Origin: Azolla caroliniana
Taxonomy: Eukaryota; Polypodiophyta
Reading direction: 5' to 3'
NCBI GenBank assembly: GCA_043228905.1
Contig: JBHGNT010000017.1
Coordinates: forward strand, 16,988,001-17,052,000
Length of the DNA stretch: 64,000 nucleotides
In this document: positions 40,329-52,051 of the stretch, one piece after another
Layout: the number at the start of each line of letters is the position of its first letter
Numbering within the stretch: position 1 is the first letter of the stretch
The notes under the pieces: model-generated
Database searches by the model: none
What the model was told of the DNA's origin: nothing
The model's input: only the letters and a program-made list of their open reading frames with translations
Translations under genes and position numbers: made by a program

Positions 40329-40766
40329 TGTCATGAACAGTACTGAGACAAAGAAGGAATTAGTACTAAACAAAGGATTAGTACTATGAGAGGTGTGGAA
40401 CTTCTTCGAGAGAAGGAAGAAGTGAGCGAGACAGAGAGAAAGAGAGAGATTGAGAGAGAGAGAGAGAGTGATGATAAGAAAGATATGTATTATATGAAGA
40501 GAATATACAATGGTGGCTAAAAGGCTTAAGACTGGCGTTGAACCAATTTGGTTCAACATAATGCCTAGTGCCCTCTTTTATAGTGTTTTCAGGAGTAATC
40601 CAGAAGCTTCTAGAATGTTCTAGAGAAATCTGGAATATACACTAATTTCCTATAATAAAATGTAAATGAAAATAATATTCTACGTATTACAATAGATGAT
40701 CTAATGGTCAAGAGCTCGACCCATATAACCTAAGGTCATGGGTTCGAGTCTTGCCATATCATGACA
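40329..40766 (-). repeat. 3' LTR of C
   Basis: 438 bp, TGTCATGAAC to ATCATGACA. Minus-strand TATA box (TATAAAAG) at 40575-40582. A GA repeat lies at about 40435-40468. Confidence 0.95.
40692..40755 (+). other. tRNA-like A/B boxes in the C LTR
   Basis: An A-box-like GATCTAATGGTCAAGAG is followed at tRNA spacing by the B-box match GGGTTCGAGTC (40740-40750). The same pair lies at 45935-45997 in the other LTR. It runs on the strand opposite to the element's transcription. No tRNA cloverleaf is evident. Confidence 0.5.
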
Positions 40767-41988
40767 CTATCCCCCCTTTAAAACGACGAGTCTCACGAGT
40801 CGTCTTGGATTGAGGACCTGGTTTGTGTGGATATTGATGATGGAAGTCTTCAAGAAGAGCACGAGCATTGGTCACATTCTCGATCAGTTCCCAAGTACGT
40901 TCGTTGGGGCTATAGCCTAGCCAATCGACTAGATAGTAGAGCTTGTTGCGAACAATCTTGGAATCAAGGATGGCGGCAACCTCGTACTCCGGCCCATCTT
41001 CAAGCTCGATCGGGGGTGGAGGTTGGATAAGACATTCTGGGATGGTGCTCTCGTGGTAGGGTTCGAAGAGAGAACTATGAAACACCGGATGTATCCGAAG
41101 TTGAGGAGGTAGATCGAGACGAAAAGCGACATCATTAATCTTTCCAATAATACGAAAAGGACCTAATCGCCGATAATCTAACTTCTCACATGGGCGAGTA
41201 GTCTTGATGTGTCGTCGTAGCTGCCACACCCGATCTCCAATATTAAAACTAGATGGAAGTCGATGACGATCCGCATAGACCTTGTGTGTTTGTTGAGCTT
41301 GCTGGAGATGAGTAGATAAATCCACTTGTATCTTGCGTAACCGCTCCAAACGATCCTCCGTGCACGGATTTGTGGACACCTCTGGGGTTTCAAGTACACT
41401 CCACCGGGGGTGACATCCCGTATAAGCATAAAATGGCGTAACTTTAGTGGATGCGTGGATAGAGTTGTTATAGGAAAATTCGGCGAAGTCGAGAATATCT
41501 GCCCAGTCATCTTGATGATAGCTGAGAAAGCACCGCAAATACTGCTCCAACGTTTGATTTGTTCGTTCAACTTGGCCGTCGGTTTGTGGGTGGTAGCCGG
41601 AAGAGAGGTTACAAGTGACCTTGAGCATGTTAAAAAGGTGCTTCCAGAATTTTGACACGAACTGGGATCCACGGTCGCTGATGATACTATTGGGAAGTCC
41701 ATGATGCCGACATACTTCACGCATGACAATTTCGGCAGTGTCCTCACTGGAGATCTCCTTAGTACATGGCAAGAAATGAGCCATCTTCGTATATCGATCG
41801 ACCACCGTTAGAATCGCATTGAACCCCTTAGAGACTGGAAGATCTGTGATGAAGTCTAGAGCAATGGATTTCCACGGCTTGCTTGGAATTGGTAATGGTT
41901 CTAATAATCCATATGGATGATGCCTTGGGATTTTCGCTCTGCAACATGTATCACAAGTCCGAACAAAATCTTCGACAAATTGTCGCAT
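40759..41988 (-). CDS. C integrase with C-terminal chromodomain
   Basis: An open frame of about 409 codons covers part of the zinc domain (CDTCCRAK), the catalytic core and the tail. Core motifs are DFITDLPVS, ISDRGSQFVSKFW and TDGQVERTNQTLEQYL (D, D, E). The tail has the GPFRIIGKI module. The last 70 residues form a chromodomain: YEVAAILDSKI, then YYLVDWLGYSPNERTWE, which supplies the aromatic cage positions and would target heterochromatin marks. The frame opened upstream before a TGA near 42090 (CGA to TGA). Confidence 0.92.
   Translation of the reverse strand: MRQFVEDFVRTCDTCCRAKIPRHHPYGLLEPLPIPSKPWKSIALDFITDLPVSKGFNAILTVVDRYTKMAHFLPCTKEISSEDTAEIVMREVCRHHGLPNSIISDRGSQFVSKFWKHLFNMLKVTCNLSSGYHPQTDGQVERTNQTLEQYLRCFLSYHQDDWADILDFAEFSYNNSIHASTKVTPFYAYTGCHPRWSVLETPEVSTNPCTEDRLERLRKIQVDLSTHLQQAQQTHKVYADRHRLPSSFNIGDRVWQLRRHIKTTRPCEKLDYRRLGPFRIIGKINDVAFRLDLPPQLRIHPVFHSSLFEPYHESTIPECLIQPPPPIELEDGPEYEVAAILDSKIVRNKLYYLVDWLGYSPNERTWELIENVTNARALLEDFHHQYPHKPGPQSKTTRETRRFKGGIVS
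40767..40780 (-). other. Polypurine tract of C
   Basis: The minus strand reads TAAAGGGGGGATAG directly before the LTR. The pol frame runs through it (FKGGIV) and stops just inside the LTR at 40759. Confidence 0.85.
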
Positions 41989-42088
41989 ACAAGGCCACCA
42001 GAATGTTCGTTGTACTAAATGTAATGTTTTAGTACTACCAAAATGCTCAGCTGTATATGTGTCATGACAGTTTTGTACTACTCGAAGG

Positions 42089-43872
42089 CGTCAAGAACCA
42101 TTAGGAACATACAAAAGTTCTTTAAAGAAGAGTAATCCATCATGGTATTTGAATTGCCGATAGTCCGTACCTGGTGGTTGCTACTGTGAACACGACGCTC
42201 GAGAGGGATCAATTTGTGCTAGTATAGCTTGGGCGAACGCATCTGTCTTCAAGTCTTCACGTATGGTATCGATAACGCGAGAATCCATAGGCATGTCAAA
42301 GATTTGTGTTGCTTGTAGTCGTGCCGGTCCCAAGATGACTTGTTTTTGGTTATCGAAAGCTGGCTCGCCAGGACGGGGTGCTAGATATGAACGTCGTGAT
42401 AATGCATCTGCCTTCCCTTGGTGCCTCCCCGAACGATATGTAATTTTGAAGTCGAAACGCGTGAGGAAGTGGGCCCACCGAGCTTGACGTTGATTCAACA
42501 CACGAGCATCCTGAAAGTAGGCAAGATTCTTGTGGTCACTAAATACGGTGACTGGATGAGAGGATCCCTCTAGAAAATGCCTCCATTGCATAAAAGAATC
42601 CACTATTGCCAATAGCTCCTTATCATGAATTTTGTAGTTGATTTCGGAGGCGTCAAACTTGCGTGAGTGAAAAGCCACAGGATGTAGCTTTTCATCATTC
42701 CCTTGTTGTGACAGAATGCTCCCCGATGCAAAATCCGATGCGTCAGCTTCGATAATGAATGGTTTTTCCGGATCGACATGAGCTAGAATTGGAGCCGATG
42801 TAAATGCCTTTTTAAGACTCTTGAAAGCCATGTCCGTTTCTTCAGACCAGATGAACGGTTGTCCCTTCCTGGTAAGTTGTGTGAGAGGTAGAACGATCTT
42901 TGAGTAATCTTGTATGAACTTCCGGTAAAAATTGGCAAAGCCTAAGAAGCATTGCACATCCCGCACCGAACGCGGAGTCTACCATTCTTCCACCGTTTTG
43001 ACCTTAGCTGGGTCCATGGAGATGCCTTCTGACGAAATGATGTAGCCGAGAAATTCCACTTGGTTGCACCCGAAACTACATTTTTCTAGCTTTGCATACA
43101 AACCATGTTCTCGAAGTTGTTTTAGTACTAATAGTACATGAGAATCATGTTCTTCTTGGGTCTTTGAATAAACCAATAGATCATCCAAATAGATGATCAA
43201 ACAATCATCCAATAGATCTCGGAATATATCATTAGCCATGTGCTGGAAGATTCCCGGCGCATTAGTGAGGCCGAACGGCATGACCGTATACTCGAAGTGC
43301 CCATATCTGGTGCGAAACGCGGTCTTCCATTCATCTCCTAGTCGGATCCGTACGAGGTTATATGCTCCCCGTAAGTCGATCTTCGTGAAGAACCTGGCAC
43401 CATTGATCCGTTCTAAAAGACTTGAGATAAGGGGAAGAGCACACCTATTCCTGATTGTAACCTTATTCAAGCCACGGTAATCTACAATGAGACGAAGCGA
43501 TCCATCTTTTTTTTTGACGAAGAAAATGGGCGCGCTGGCTAGAGATTTTGAATGCCGAGTGAAACCATTTTCCAAATTCTCCTGTATATAGGCCCGAAGG
43601 ACTTCCGGCTCGGTTGGTGACAAATTGTAGATCGGTCCCCATGGCGGCTCTTTTCCCGGTTGTAAATCGATGGGGCAATCGTACGGTCGATGATGAGGAA
43701 GTGTGTTGGCTTGTACTTTATCGGACACATCGGCGTAATGACGATACTTCTCGGGAAGTTGAACGGTGGATTCTTCTTTAGTGTTGCTGGAGGGGTTTAC
43801 TGATATTTCAAAGAGGAACATTTCCTCCTTGCGCCCTTCTTTACGCAACTGATGTAGTGAAATGGTTGCCAT
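42089..43872 (-). pseudogene. C reverse transcriptase and RNase H
   Basis: RT has LENGFTRHSKSLASAPIFFV, VDYRGLNKVTIRN, RTRYGHFEYTVMPFGL and the catalytic CLIIYLDDLLVYSK. A TAG at about 42976 follows VKTVEEW, then the frame continues with SVRDVQCFLGFANFYRKF. RNase H shows IIEADASDFASGSILSQQ, HDKELLAI and VFSDHKNLAYFQ. A second TAG lies at about 42180. Both TAGs are one C-to-T step from CAG. Confidence 0.9.
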
Positions 43873-43881
43873 CTTCTGAGT

Positions 43882-44253
43882 TCACCCTTGGGTTTGTCGA
43901 CACCGGATTTCTCTTGTTCTCCAATCTATGTCTAGGTTATGTAACTCGAACCACGGTAATCCTAAAACTATAGGATGTTCTGGGATACTAATAATATTAA
44001 ATGATACTACACATGCTAAGTTATCTAGGACAATATTAATGGGCTCTGACTCTTCTAGGATATTTCCGGAAGCAATGGGACATCCATCAATGACTACTAC
44101 AGAAGCTGGACACTGGAGTTTTCTTAGGGATATGTTATGAGCTTGAGCAAATTTCTTATCCATAAAGCAAGAGTTAGCTCCGGAATCTAGGAGTGCTAGG
44201 ACATGTACTGGAGGGATACTTTTAGTACTAACTGTTACTTGGGCTACGAACAC
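43882..44253 (-). CDS. C aspartic protease
   Basis: VLALLDSGANSCFMDKKFA near 44190 carries the catalytic Asp of D-S-G-A, and HPIVLGLPWFELHNLDIDW is the typical C-terminal flap region. It matches the standard gypsy protease layout. It is separated from RT by a stop near 43880 and from gag by stops near 44297 and 44343. Confidence 0.85.
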   Translation of the reverse strand: MFVAQVTVSTKSIPPVHVLALLDSGANSCFMDKKFAQAHNISLRKLQCPASVVVIDGCPIASGNILEESEPINIVLDNLACVVSFNIISIPEHPIVLGLPWFELHNLDIDWRTREIRCRQTQG

Positions 44254-44342
44254 ATCACTAACTTGCTTATAGGGAATGGAACCACTAATGGGCTACATAG
44301 ATCAAGGGTTGTCCAACCAAACGGCTCCTATTTTGGCTGGAC

Positions 44343-45494
44343 TTAGTCGTTTAACTCTTCTTCTAACTGACTAAGGACATCAAATTTGTTTACTAGATCT
44401 GGGATATTAGTACTATTAGGACTATCAGATATCCCTACTGAAATAGGCTCGGATTTAGTACAATTAGAACTAGCGACTATTTGGTTTACTTGTCTTCTTG
44501 GCCTATGGGGGCAATTTATTGCGATATGTCCTGGTCCACCGCAGTAAAGACATAGTCGATTTGTACGGCGTCGCTGCTTTTCTTCTTCGGATAATGGCCC
44601 TCGACGACGTGTAGTGTCAATCTCCATCGGAGTTGGAGTATTCGCTGGAGGCGCATTATATGACTCCCTCGGAAAAGGTCTTGCTACCACTGAGGAGTAG
44701 GTGGGCTCTGATCTTTCCCTCGGCATCTGTAGCTGTCGTTCCGAACGTCGCTCAAAGAGGCGGTTGTCACATCTCACCGCGCGACTGATTGCTTCTGTTA
44801 AGGACTTTGGCTCTTCGGGGAAGGTCAATAGTAAATCCTTGACGTCGTTGCGTAAACCATAACGGAATTGCTCCATCAATGCTTAATCATCCCAAGGGAT
44901 ATCAGCGGCGAGTAGGCAAAAATTTGCAGTGTATGCGGAGGCTGGACAGTCACCTTGGCGTAATCGCTGGATTTTGTTGATTGCGGTCCTAATGCTGTCA
45001 GTATCTCCGAAACATGCTTTAAACTCAGCTAGAAACTCTTCAAAATTGTTGAGTAACGGAGATTCCTTTTCTAATAGTGGAGCGAACCATGACAACGCTG
45101 AGCCACTTAACAAAGTGCCTACTAAACCCACTCGTGATGCATCGGTGGGATATCGGGAACGATCCATTTGAATAACTAATCATACATGGTTAAGGAACCC
45201 TCTAAACTACGATCGCGTTCCATCGAACTTCGTGGGAAGGCCAATCTTGGGTTCTTTATGAATCCCTTGTGTTCCGGGCCCTTGTTGTTGCATCGCTACG
45301 ATGGTTGCTTCGAGTTGTTGCACGCATAACACAAGTTCCCCATGTTGTTGTTGCGTTTGCTGCTTTTCTAAGGAGATTTGCTGAAGATCCCCCAGCAACC
45401 ATTGGTTTTCTTGTTCCAAAGCATGGAACTTCTCCTTCAAGCATTGAAATTCCGAGAAAACAGATTGATATTCTTCAACGCTAACAGTGGCCAT
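44343..45494 (-). pseudogene. C gag
   Basis: It starts MATVSVEEYQSVFSEF at 45494 with a Gln-rich coiled coil (residues 10-75). The capsid part has SRVGLVGTLLSGSALSWFAP and INKIQRLRQGDCPASAY. A zinc knuckle, CLYCGGPGHIAINC, lies near 44530-44570. In-frame stops are at about 45207, 45180, 44883 and 44343. Most are one transition away from Gln or Arg codons. Confidence 0.88.
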
Positions 45495-45568
45495 GGGATG
45501 AAAGAAAAGAGGAATAAAAGATTAGTAGGAAATGAGAGAGACAGAAGGTAGGGCAAATTGGTTCAAAC

Positions 45569-46008
45569 TGTCATGAACAGTACTGAGACAGAGAAGGAAT
45601 TAGTACTAAACGAAGGATTAGTACTATGAGAGGTGTGGAACTTCTTCGAGAGAAGGAAGAAGTGAGCGAGACAGAGAGAAAGAGAGAGATTGAGAGAGAG
45701 AGAGAGAGAGTGATGATAAGAAAGATATGTATTATATGAAGAGAATATACAATGGTGGCTAAAAGGCTTAAGACTGGCGTTGAACCAATTTGGTTCAATA
45801 TAATGCCTAGTGCCCTCTTTTATAGTGTTTTCAAGAGTAATCCTGAAGCTTCTAGAATGTTCCAGAAAAATCTGGAATATACACTAATTTCCTATAATAA
45901 AATGTAAATGAAAATAATATTCTATGTATTACAATAGATGATCTAATGGTCAAGAGCTCGACCCATATAACCTAAGGTCATGGGTTCGAGTCTTGCCATA
46001 TCATGACA
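45569..46008 (-). repeat. 5' LTR of C
   Basis: 440 bp with the same ends as the 3' copy and TATA box at 45817-45824 (minus). The sequence just inside it (GTTTGAACCAATTTG on the minus strand) is the place of the primer site, but I cannot match it to a tRNA; it does not start TGG. Confidence 0.95.
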
Positions 46009-47452
46009 CTTGCGCTGTAATTATATCCGGATTTGTTCCCGGCACCGGGGTCGTATTATTATGTACAGTTGCCGGTGTTTCATTGTTCTATACATGTGCC
46101 GGAGCCACTGGTTCCTGCTCCTGGGGTCCTGTGATGACCTTCTTAGCCAATTCTTCCTTGGCTATTTCCACCTACCGTTCGAAGCTCCGGATCCTTGACC
46201 TGGCCTTCTCTAGTTCTCTGGTTGTGGCTAGCAACCGGTCCACTTCTGCTTTCTCCTCTGCCTCGATATAATGGTCCACTCCGGCTATTTGCTCACCGAT
46301 CCACCATAGCCATTGGCTGTCGATGCCTTGTGGCTGTGCCGGCGCGGAGGGTTGGCCGATTTCTACGCTTGCCAATGTTCAATCTGGTCTGGTTGACACC
46401 TCTAGCTCTGGCTAGGTACCACTTGGCAGTACCGGCTCTGGTTGTGTCTGATTTGGTCGTTCCAGCTCTGGTTGGTCCTATTGTGCTGGTGATGTAGGCA
46501 ACTGAATCACCGGTTCCTGAATCACGGGTCTTTTCATGCTCTGACCCGCCGGCGGAGCCTACGGCGCAGGGACTTCTGTCACCGGTTCTATTTGAACTGA
46601 TTCCGCTTCCACCCTTGGCTCTGGGCCCTCAGTGCAGGGTATCGGTGTCCTATCCTTTTCTGGACCCGATTGCTCCCCGGCATGGTCTGCAGTGCTCTTC
46701 TTTTGGGCCAAGGGATCTAGTTCTTGTTGACCCGGTCGGCGAAATGTAATTTTTATTGGTCATGCCGGTGTTGCCTCCTACATCTCCGCCTGGCTAGGCC
46801 GCTCGTTCGCCGTTTTCTCAGTGTCGGCCTCCTTCCCCTTGGTTGCCTTGGCAGCCAATAGCTGCTGCCATTTCGAAGCTGGTTTGGAGGTTCCTTCGGT
46901 TGTTCTTCCCCGCTTCTTTGTCATGTTGCGCTCCACTAGTGGTGCTAACAATGTGAGCCATTCCATCGTGGACCATATTTTTCTTCCATCCTCCCCTCTT
47001 ACCAAGTCGATGGCCACGCGCAGTCCATCGGCAATCAGCACCGACCAATCCACCTATATACCTTCATATGTGGCGATAATTAACCCGGGTCTATTCCTAG
47101 GCATTGTCGGGGGTCGAGGGTACACATGGCCATACTCGTGCAGTACACAAGAGATCTCTCGAAATAAGCCATCCTCACAGCCCTTTGTGCGATATGCCTT
47201 GCTAGATAGAGAATACTCACCGAAGTATTTCGTGAGCTGCTCCGGGGTAGGGTTGTCGACGGTGAAGATGCCGCCCTCGAGTAGGCCCGTCAGGGCACGA
47301 ATGGCCTCCTCTGTGATTACTTCTGTGTCAATGGCTTTAACAACCCTTTTCGCCTCTTTGTGTGGTGGTGCCTCCATGATCCTTAAGAATCCTTCCAATC
47401 CGTGTTGCTTTAACCACTTCTTGGCTGCCTCCGAGAGCGTCATGCAGTCCAT
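46009..47452 (-). pseudogene. A accessory ORF, N-terminal part
   Basis: It starts MDCMTLSEAAKKW at 47452. Similarity to the B ORF is clear: HGLEGFLRIMEAPPH against NGLEGLLRIADAPPH, and KYFGEYSLSSKAYRTKG against EYFGEYSINSKAYRTQG. A stop lies near 47054; the frame then continues VDWSVLIADGLR. A Pro/Ala/Gly-rich linker full of stops occupies 46100-46780. It is cut at 46009 by element C. Confidence 0.8.
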
Positions 47453-47840
47453 TTCTCCTTCTAAGTCGGTGGTTGCTGGTCAGGTAGGTGCGTCAGGGGG
47501 CTCTGGGTGCTTGCGTCTGATTATCTTCAATCGACTGTGTGCGTTTGCAAATCTCTGTTCGCGAAATGAAAAGGCCTCCATGCAGTGTAGGTTTTCTTTC
47601 TACATGTTCGCGCCTTTCTGGATTCTTGCACATGCGAATGTTGTGTACTATAATGGCAATGAAGTGCCACGTGGCGTCATTTTAATGCGCTATAAAAAGC
47701 CCACTACTTGGCTTTTCAAAGTGCCCATTCACCCCTCCTTTTCATTGCATGTGGCCGTTCGCTCCTCGCCATAGCATAGTTTGGGTTTGATTCAATTTGA
47801 TTTGATTTTTATTTTTTATTTTTATTTTAATTCGATTTTG
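47453..47840. other. A: integrase-accessory ORF spacer
   Basis: No protein is seen. It contains TTTTTATAGCGC on the minus strand near 47690 and an A+T-rich run of TTTTATTT near 47800-47830. A weak internal promoter is possible, as in B. Confidence 0.35.
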
Positions 47841-49030
47841 TTAATATGTATCCGACCCAAACAAACCCTTCTCCGGATTGGGCTTGCCAATTGCATGACC
47901 AGTTGTCGTCTCGTCGTGCTTACTGGTGTCTAGTGCGGTGTCAGCCTTTGTTTGCTCAAACGAGTTCCTTGGCATGGGTCCATAGTATGGTTTGAGTCGA
48001 AACCCATTCACCCATTTACCCATAACTTCGTCGGCGAGGGTCCCTAGTTGGTAAGAACCGTTGAACTCCCGTGGAATCCAAGATGGTCCGGTCCACCGAA
48101 ACCGTAGCTTCCCCGACATCTTACCCATCCGGGTCTGGAATACAAGTACTGGCTTGCCAATCCCGAACCTTTTTTCGTTACCTTTCTGGTCTCGATCAAC
48201 GAATGCTTTCCTTCTCCGTTGCTCCAATTCCATGTGCATCAGGCTGGCGATCCGGTGTTCCTCCAGTTCGCATAGTGATGCTAGCCGGATGGTTTCCGAC
48301 TCCTTCTCGTTCAGGCGTTCCCTAACCTGTAACCGCAAGCTAGGAACCTGGAATTCGATCGGCATTACCGCTTCCAATCCGAATGCCAATCGGAAAGGCG
48401 TTGTCCGGATACTTGTCTTATATGTTGTCCGGTAGGCCCAAAGTGCATTGTGTAGCCTTGTATCCCAATCCGTCCGGTTCTCATTGACGATTTTCTGGAG
48501 GATGTTTTGTAATGTCTTATTTGTGGATTCGGCTAATCCGTTGGCTTGCGGATAATACGGAGTGCTTCGCTTGTGCACCACCGCATAGAATGTCGTCAAG
48601 CTCTCCACCACTTGTCCCAGGAAATGCCCTCCTTGGTCACTGATTAGCTCGATCAGACAGCCATACCGGCACCAGATATATTCATATAAAAACTTTGCCG
48701 TGGATGCCGTAGTGTTGTCACGTAGTGCTTTGGCCTCCACCCACTTGGTGCAGTAGTCCGTAGTGACAATCATGTATCGGTTGCCGGTTCTCATTGCTGG
48801 TGGTTTAAATGGGCCAACGAAGTCCAACCCCCATTTCTGAAATGGTTCCAATGGTAGCACCGGCTGGTGAGGCATTCTTGCATGTTCCGGTGGTTGTCCC
48901 ATCGTTGACGCAAATCACATTCTTTAGCATACCGGACGACGTCTTTTAATGTTGTTGGCCACCATAGGCCACTCTGCCATATCTTCCTTGCCGTAGCAAC
49001 CCCAGCATAATGCCCTCCGGCAACACCGCA
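47841..49030 (-). pseudogene. A integrase
   Basis: The zinc region (GGHYAG-type, then KECDLRQ) is broken at about 48905. The open frame 47841-48902 carries the core: DYCTKWVEAKALRDN, ELISDQGGHFLGQ and YYPQANGLAESTNKTLQN. The C-terminal GPSWIPREFNGSYQLGTL module follows. No chromodomain is present, in contrast to C. Confidence 0.88.
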
Positions 49031-50623
49031 GTGTACTTTGCACAGTATTTGGTCTTTTTCGTCGTTGCGAACCGCGCGCCGCCATATGTCGTCCGCACCT
49101 TTATGGTACAGTGTGTCCTATAGTAAATAGAAGTGTCGGCTTTGTACTACTAATCTTTTCCGCTCGTCTCTGTTCATCTCCTCTAGGGGTAATCCAGTGC
49201 TCAGGAATTGGTGCATGTTAGTGAGCCACTTGTCCTCCCTGGCGATCGTACCATCTGTTGTCGTTTCGGCTGTGACCCTAAACAAGTCTGCATCCGGAAA
49301 TTCGTCTGCGACTCCGTCACCGGTTTCTCTGGAGTGTAACCAGCTCAAATAATCTGCCACTCCATGTTGTATGCCTAGCCGGTGGAATATCTCGAACTCA
49401 AATTCCTATAATAATAGCGTCCACCGGGCCAGCTTACCCGTGAGTGACGCTTTTGAGACCAAGTAAAGTAGCGTCGAATGATCTACATGAAAGGAAAATT
49501 TCCTCCCCAACAGATAGTGTCAGAACTTGGTGACACTATAGATCATGCCCAAGGCTTCTCTTTCCGTCGTAGAGTAATTTCGTTCAGCCTGGGACAGCTT
49601 ACGGCTGGCATAATACACGAGCCGGTACCACTTGGGTTCAATAAGCTGCATTAATGCACTCCCTATTGCTATGTCGGACGCGTCTACGAATATGTGGAAT
49701 TCCTTAGACCAATCCGGAGGTTGCACCACTGGTGCTTGTGATAGTAGTACCTTTAATGCCCGGTAAGCCTCCTCTTCTATGTCCGTCCATTGAAACGGTG
49801 TCCGGTGCACCGCGGCATGCAATGGTGTGGCCAGGTCTGCTAGATACCGGAGCATCCGGCTATGCCACCGGATTTGTCCTAGGAACCAACTTAATGCTTT
49901 TGCCGTGGTAGGTGCCGGGGCACCCAAAATTGCTTTGACCTTGTCCGGGTCTACTGCAATACCGTCCTTGCTAACGATGTGGCCTAGTAGTGCACCGCTA
50001 GACACACCGAACATGCATTTTTCCGGGTTAAGGCTTAGCCGGTAAACCCTACATTTCTCAAGACATAGTCGGAGGTATTGGAGGTATTCCCCTTCCTGGC
50101 TGTACACGGCGAAATCGTCTAAGAACACCTGCATGAATGCTGGAATAAACTCTCCAAAAATCTCCATGATTATCCGCTGAAATGTTGTCGGCGCTGTTTT
50201 AAGTCCGAACATCATGACTACGGCGACAAATACTCCCCATTCGGTAACAAAAGCGGTTTTCTCCTGGTCATCGGGGTGCATCCGGATCTGATTGTAGCCA
50301 CTAAACCCGTCCAGGAAACTATACACTTCGTGACCGGCTACCGCATCCAAGACTCCATCCGTAAACGGAAGTGGGAATGTGTAGGTTACCATTTCCGCAT
50401 TCAACTTCCGGTAGTCGACACATACCTGGATTTTTCCGTTCTTTTTCGGTATGACGACTATCGCACTCAGCCATGTCACCTTCTTTACCGGACAGATGAA
50501 CCCTACCCGTAACAATTTGTCGATTTCATCCTTTACTTTTGCTGCATAGTTAGGGTTCATCCGATAGCGTCGTTGCGCCACCGGCTTGGCGTCCTTACTC
50601 AAATGTATCTGGTGTTGATACAA
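49031..50623 (-). pseudogene. A reverse transcriptase and RNase H
   Basis: RT (50623 to about 49800) has PVKKVTWLSAIVVIPKKNG, SFLDGFSGYNQIRM and QVFLDDFAVYS. RNase H continues in the same frame with FHIFVDASDIAIGSALMQL and YSTTEREALGMIYSV, stops at 49520, and resumes in another frame to about 49118 (ADYLSWLHSRET). This region shows what is deleted from B. Confidence 0.9.
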
Positions 50624-51900
50624 CTAAGGGTCTAGCCCCCGCATGTCCTCATAAGACCACACGAACACATCCTGGAACTCCTTTAATAAGGTGATCGTTG
50701 CCGTCTTCCTTTCGGGAGTCATTTCTTTGGCGATGTGAACCGGTCTCGCATCTTCTGATGTGCCTAGGTTTACCTCTTCCAATTGAGAGGCTTTTACGCG
50801 TTGAGATACTGCCAATTCCTTCTCCAAAGCTCCCTGCGCTTGTCGTAACTCTCTGATGGCTTCCTTATCCGGTTCTTCTCCGGCCTCCTCCGGTATTATG
50901 TATGGTGCCACTGCTTCGGCAACATCAACTTCAAATAAGGGTATAATTTTTGGATTTTCCTTTAAGTACTAATCAACCTCCTCATCAGCCAATCCCTCAA
51001 GCATGTTGACACATTCCGCATACAACGGTGTCAGCTCCTTGCCAGTACTTGAATGTGGTTGTGTAGGTACCCGGAAAGTGATTATGTTTTTCTACCAATC
51101 TTGCTTGATGTGAGTTGTTTTTAACCATGGTCGACCCAACAATAGTGGGTATGCTCCTTGTGCATTGAGCTGGAGGACAACTGTCGAAATGTGGAATGTG
51201 TGACCTCCGATAGTCACTTCCATATCTCGTATCAATCCGGTAGGCCTTACTAAACTTGTGTCCGCCATTCGGAGCCAAAACGAGCACGGCGCCCAGTCCT
51301 GGATTCCCATGGTATTACAAGTTCGAAGGCTAACCACATTCACACCGGATCCTCCGTCTATAATCGTTCCGGGTAGCTCTCGTCCCTTCACGATGGTTGT
51401 GATAGCCAGACTGCTCGTGTCCACTATTGTCGGTCCTTCCTCCGGATTAGAAAAGAATGCCGGAGCCGGTGGTGTGCCGACCGCAGTCATTCCCGTCTTC
51501 AGTCCTTTCGTAAACTGAGGTACTAACTGCAATAGCTGACCTAATGACAACGTGATTTGGCACTCTTGCAACACCTGCCATGTTGGGTTTTCCACTTGGC
51601 TATTGCCGATTGGCTCCTCTAGGTTCTCCTTTTAATGTTCCAATTCTGCCACATTCTGTTCGTTTGCCTTTTTTACCCATTCGGTGGCCTGCTTCCGGAT
51701 GGCTTCTTGGGTTTCCCACTCTGTTGCTTTCCCTTCTGCCCTCGTGGTCACTTGTTGTAAGTCCGCGACCTCCGCTACCACCATGTTTACCAATGGTCTC
51801 TTATCGTAGCTTTTCATCGGACATTGGTTACTGTAGTGTCCCTCTTGTCGGCAATAGTAGTAGTATGCCTTCCGGGTCTTGCTGGATTCTGCTTTCGCCC
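50624..51900 (-). pseudogene. A zinc knuckle and protease
   Basis: The knuckle near 51840-51880 reads YYCRQEGHYSNQC and lacks the first Cys present in B. The protease (51595 to 51092) has IIDGGSGVNVVSLRT and LLLGRPWLKT. The linker (50911 to 50624) has SQRVKASQLEEVNLG. Stops separate the parts. Confidence 0.87.
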
Positions 51901-52051
51901 CGGCACCCGGTTGAGGTTCTGTGATAATTGCTTGCTCTTGGTCCAGTTGGTTGCTTGATGTACCCTATTCCGGCTCTCGTTGGTGACCCCCTTTTTTATT
52001 GAAATGCCATTTTTTGTTGAAATGCTTTTTGTTCTGGAAATCCTGTCGAAG

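Larger units (their letters stand above)
40329..46008 (-). mobile_element. Chromovirus C, complete gypsy element inserted in A
   Basis: LTRs 40329-40766 and 45569-46008, target duplication CTTGC at 40324-40328 and 46009-46013. Order on the minus strand: gag, protease, RT, RNase H, integrase with chromodomain. By eye the LTRs differ at about eight positions and one 2-bp AG-repeat length, about 98% identity, so this is the youngest insertion here. A few in-frame stops break the coding region. Confidence 0.95.

Noticed and set aside
40692-40755. Possible functional tRNA gene
   Set aside because: A and B boxes are present but no acceptor stem or anticodon arm pairs; it is part of the LTR in both copies.
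45545-45568. Primer site for C
   Set aside because: The sequence next to the LTR (GTTTGAACCAATTTG) does not start TGG and I cannot match it to a tRNA, so it is not listed as a site.
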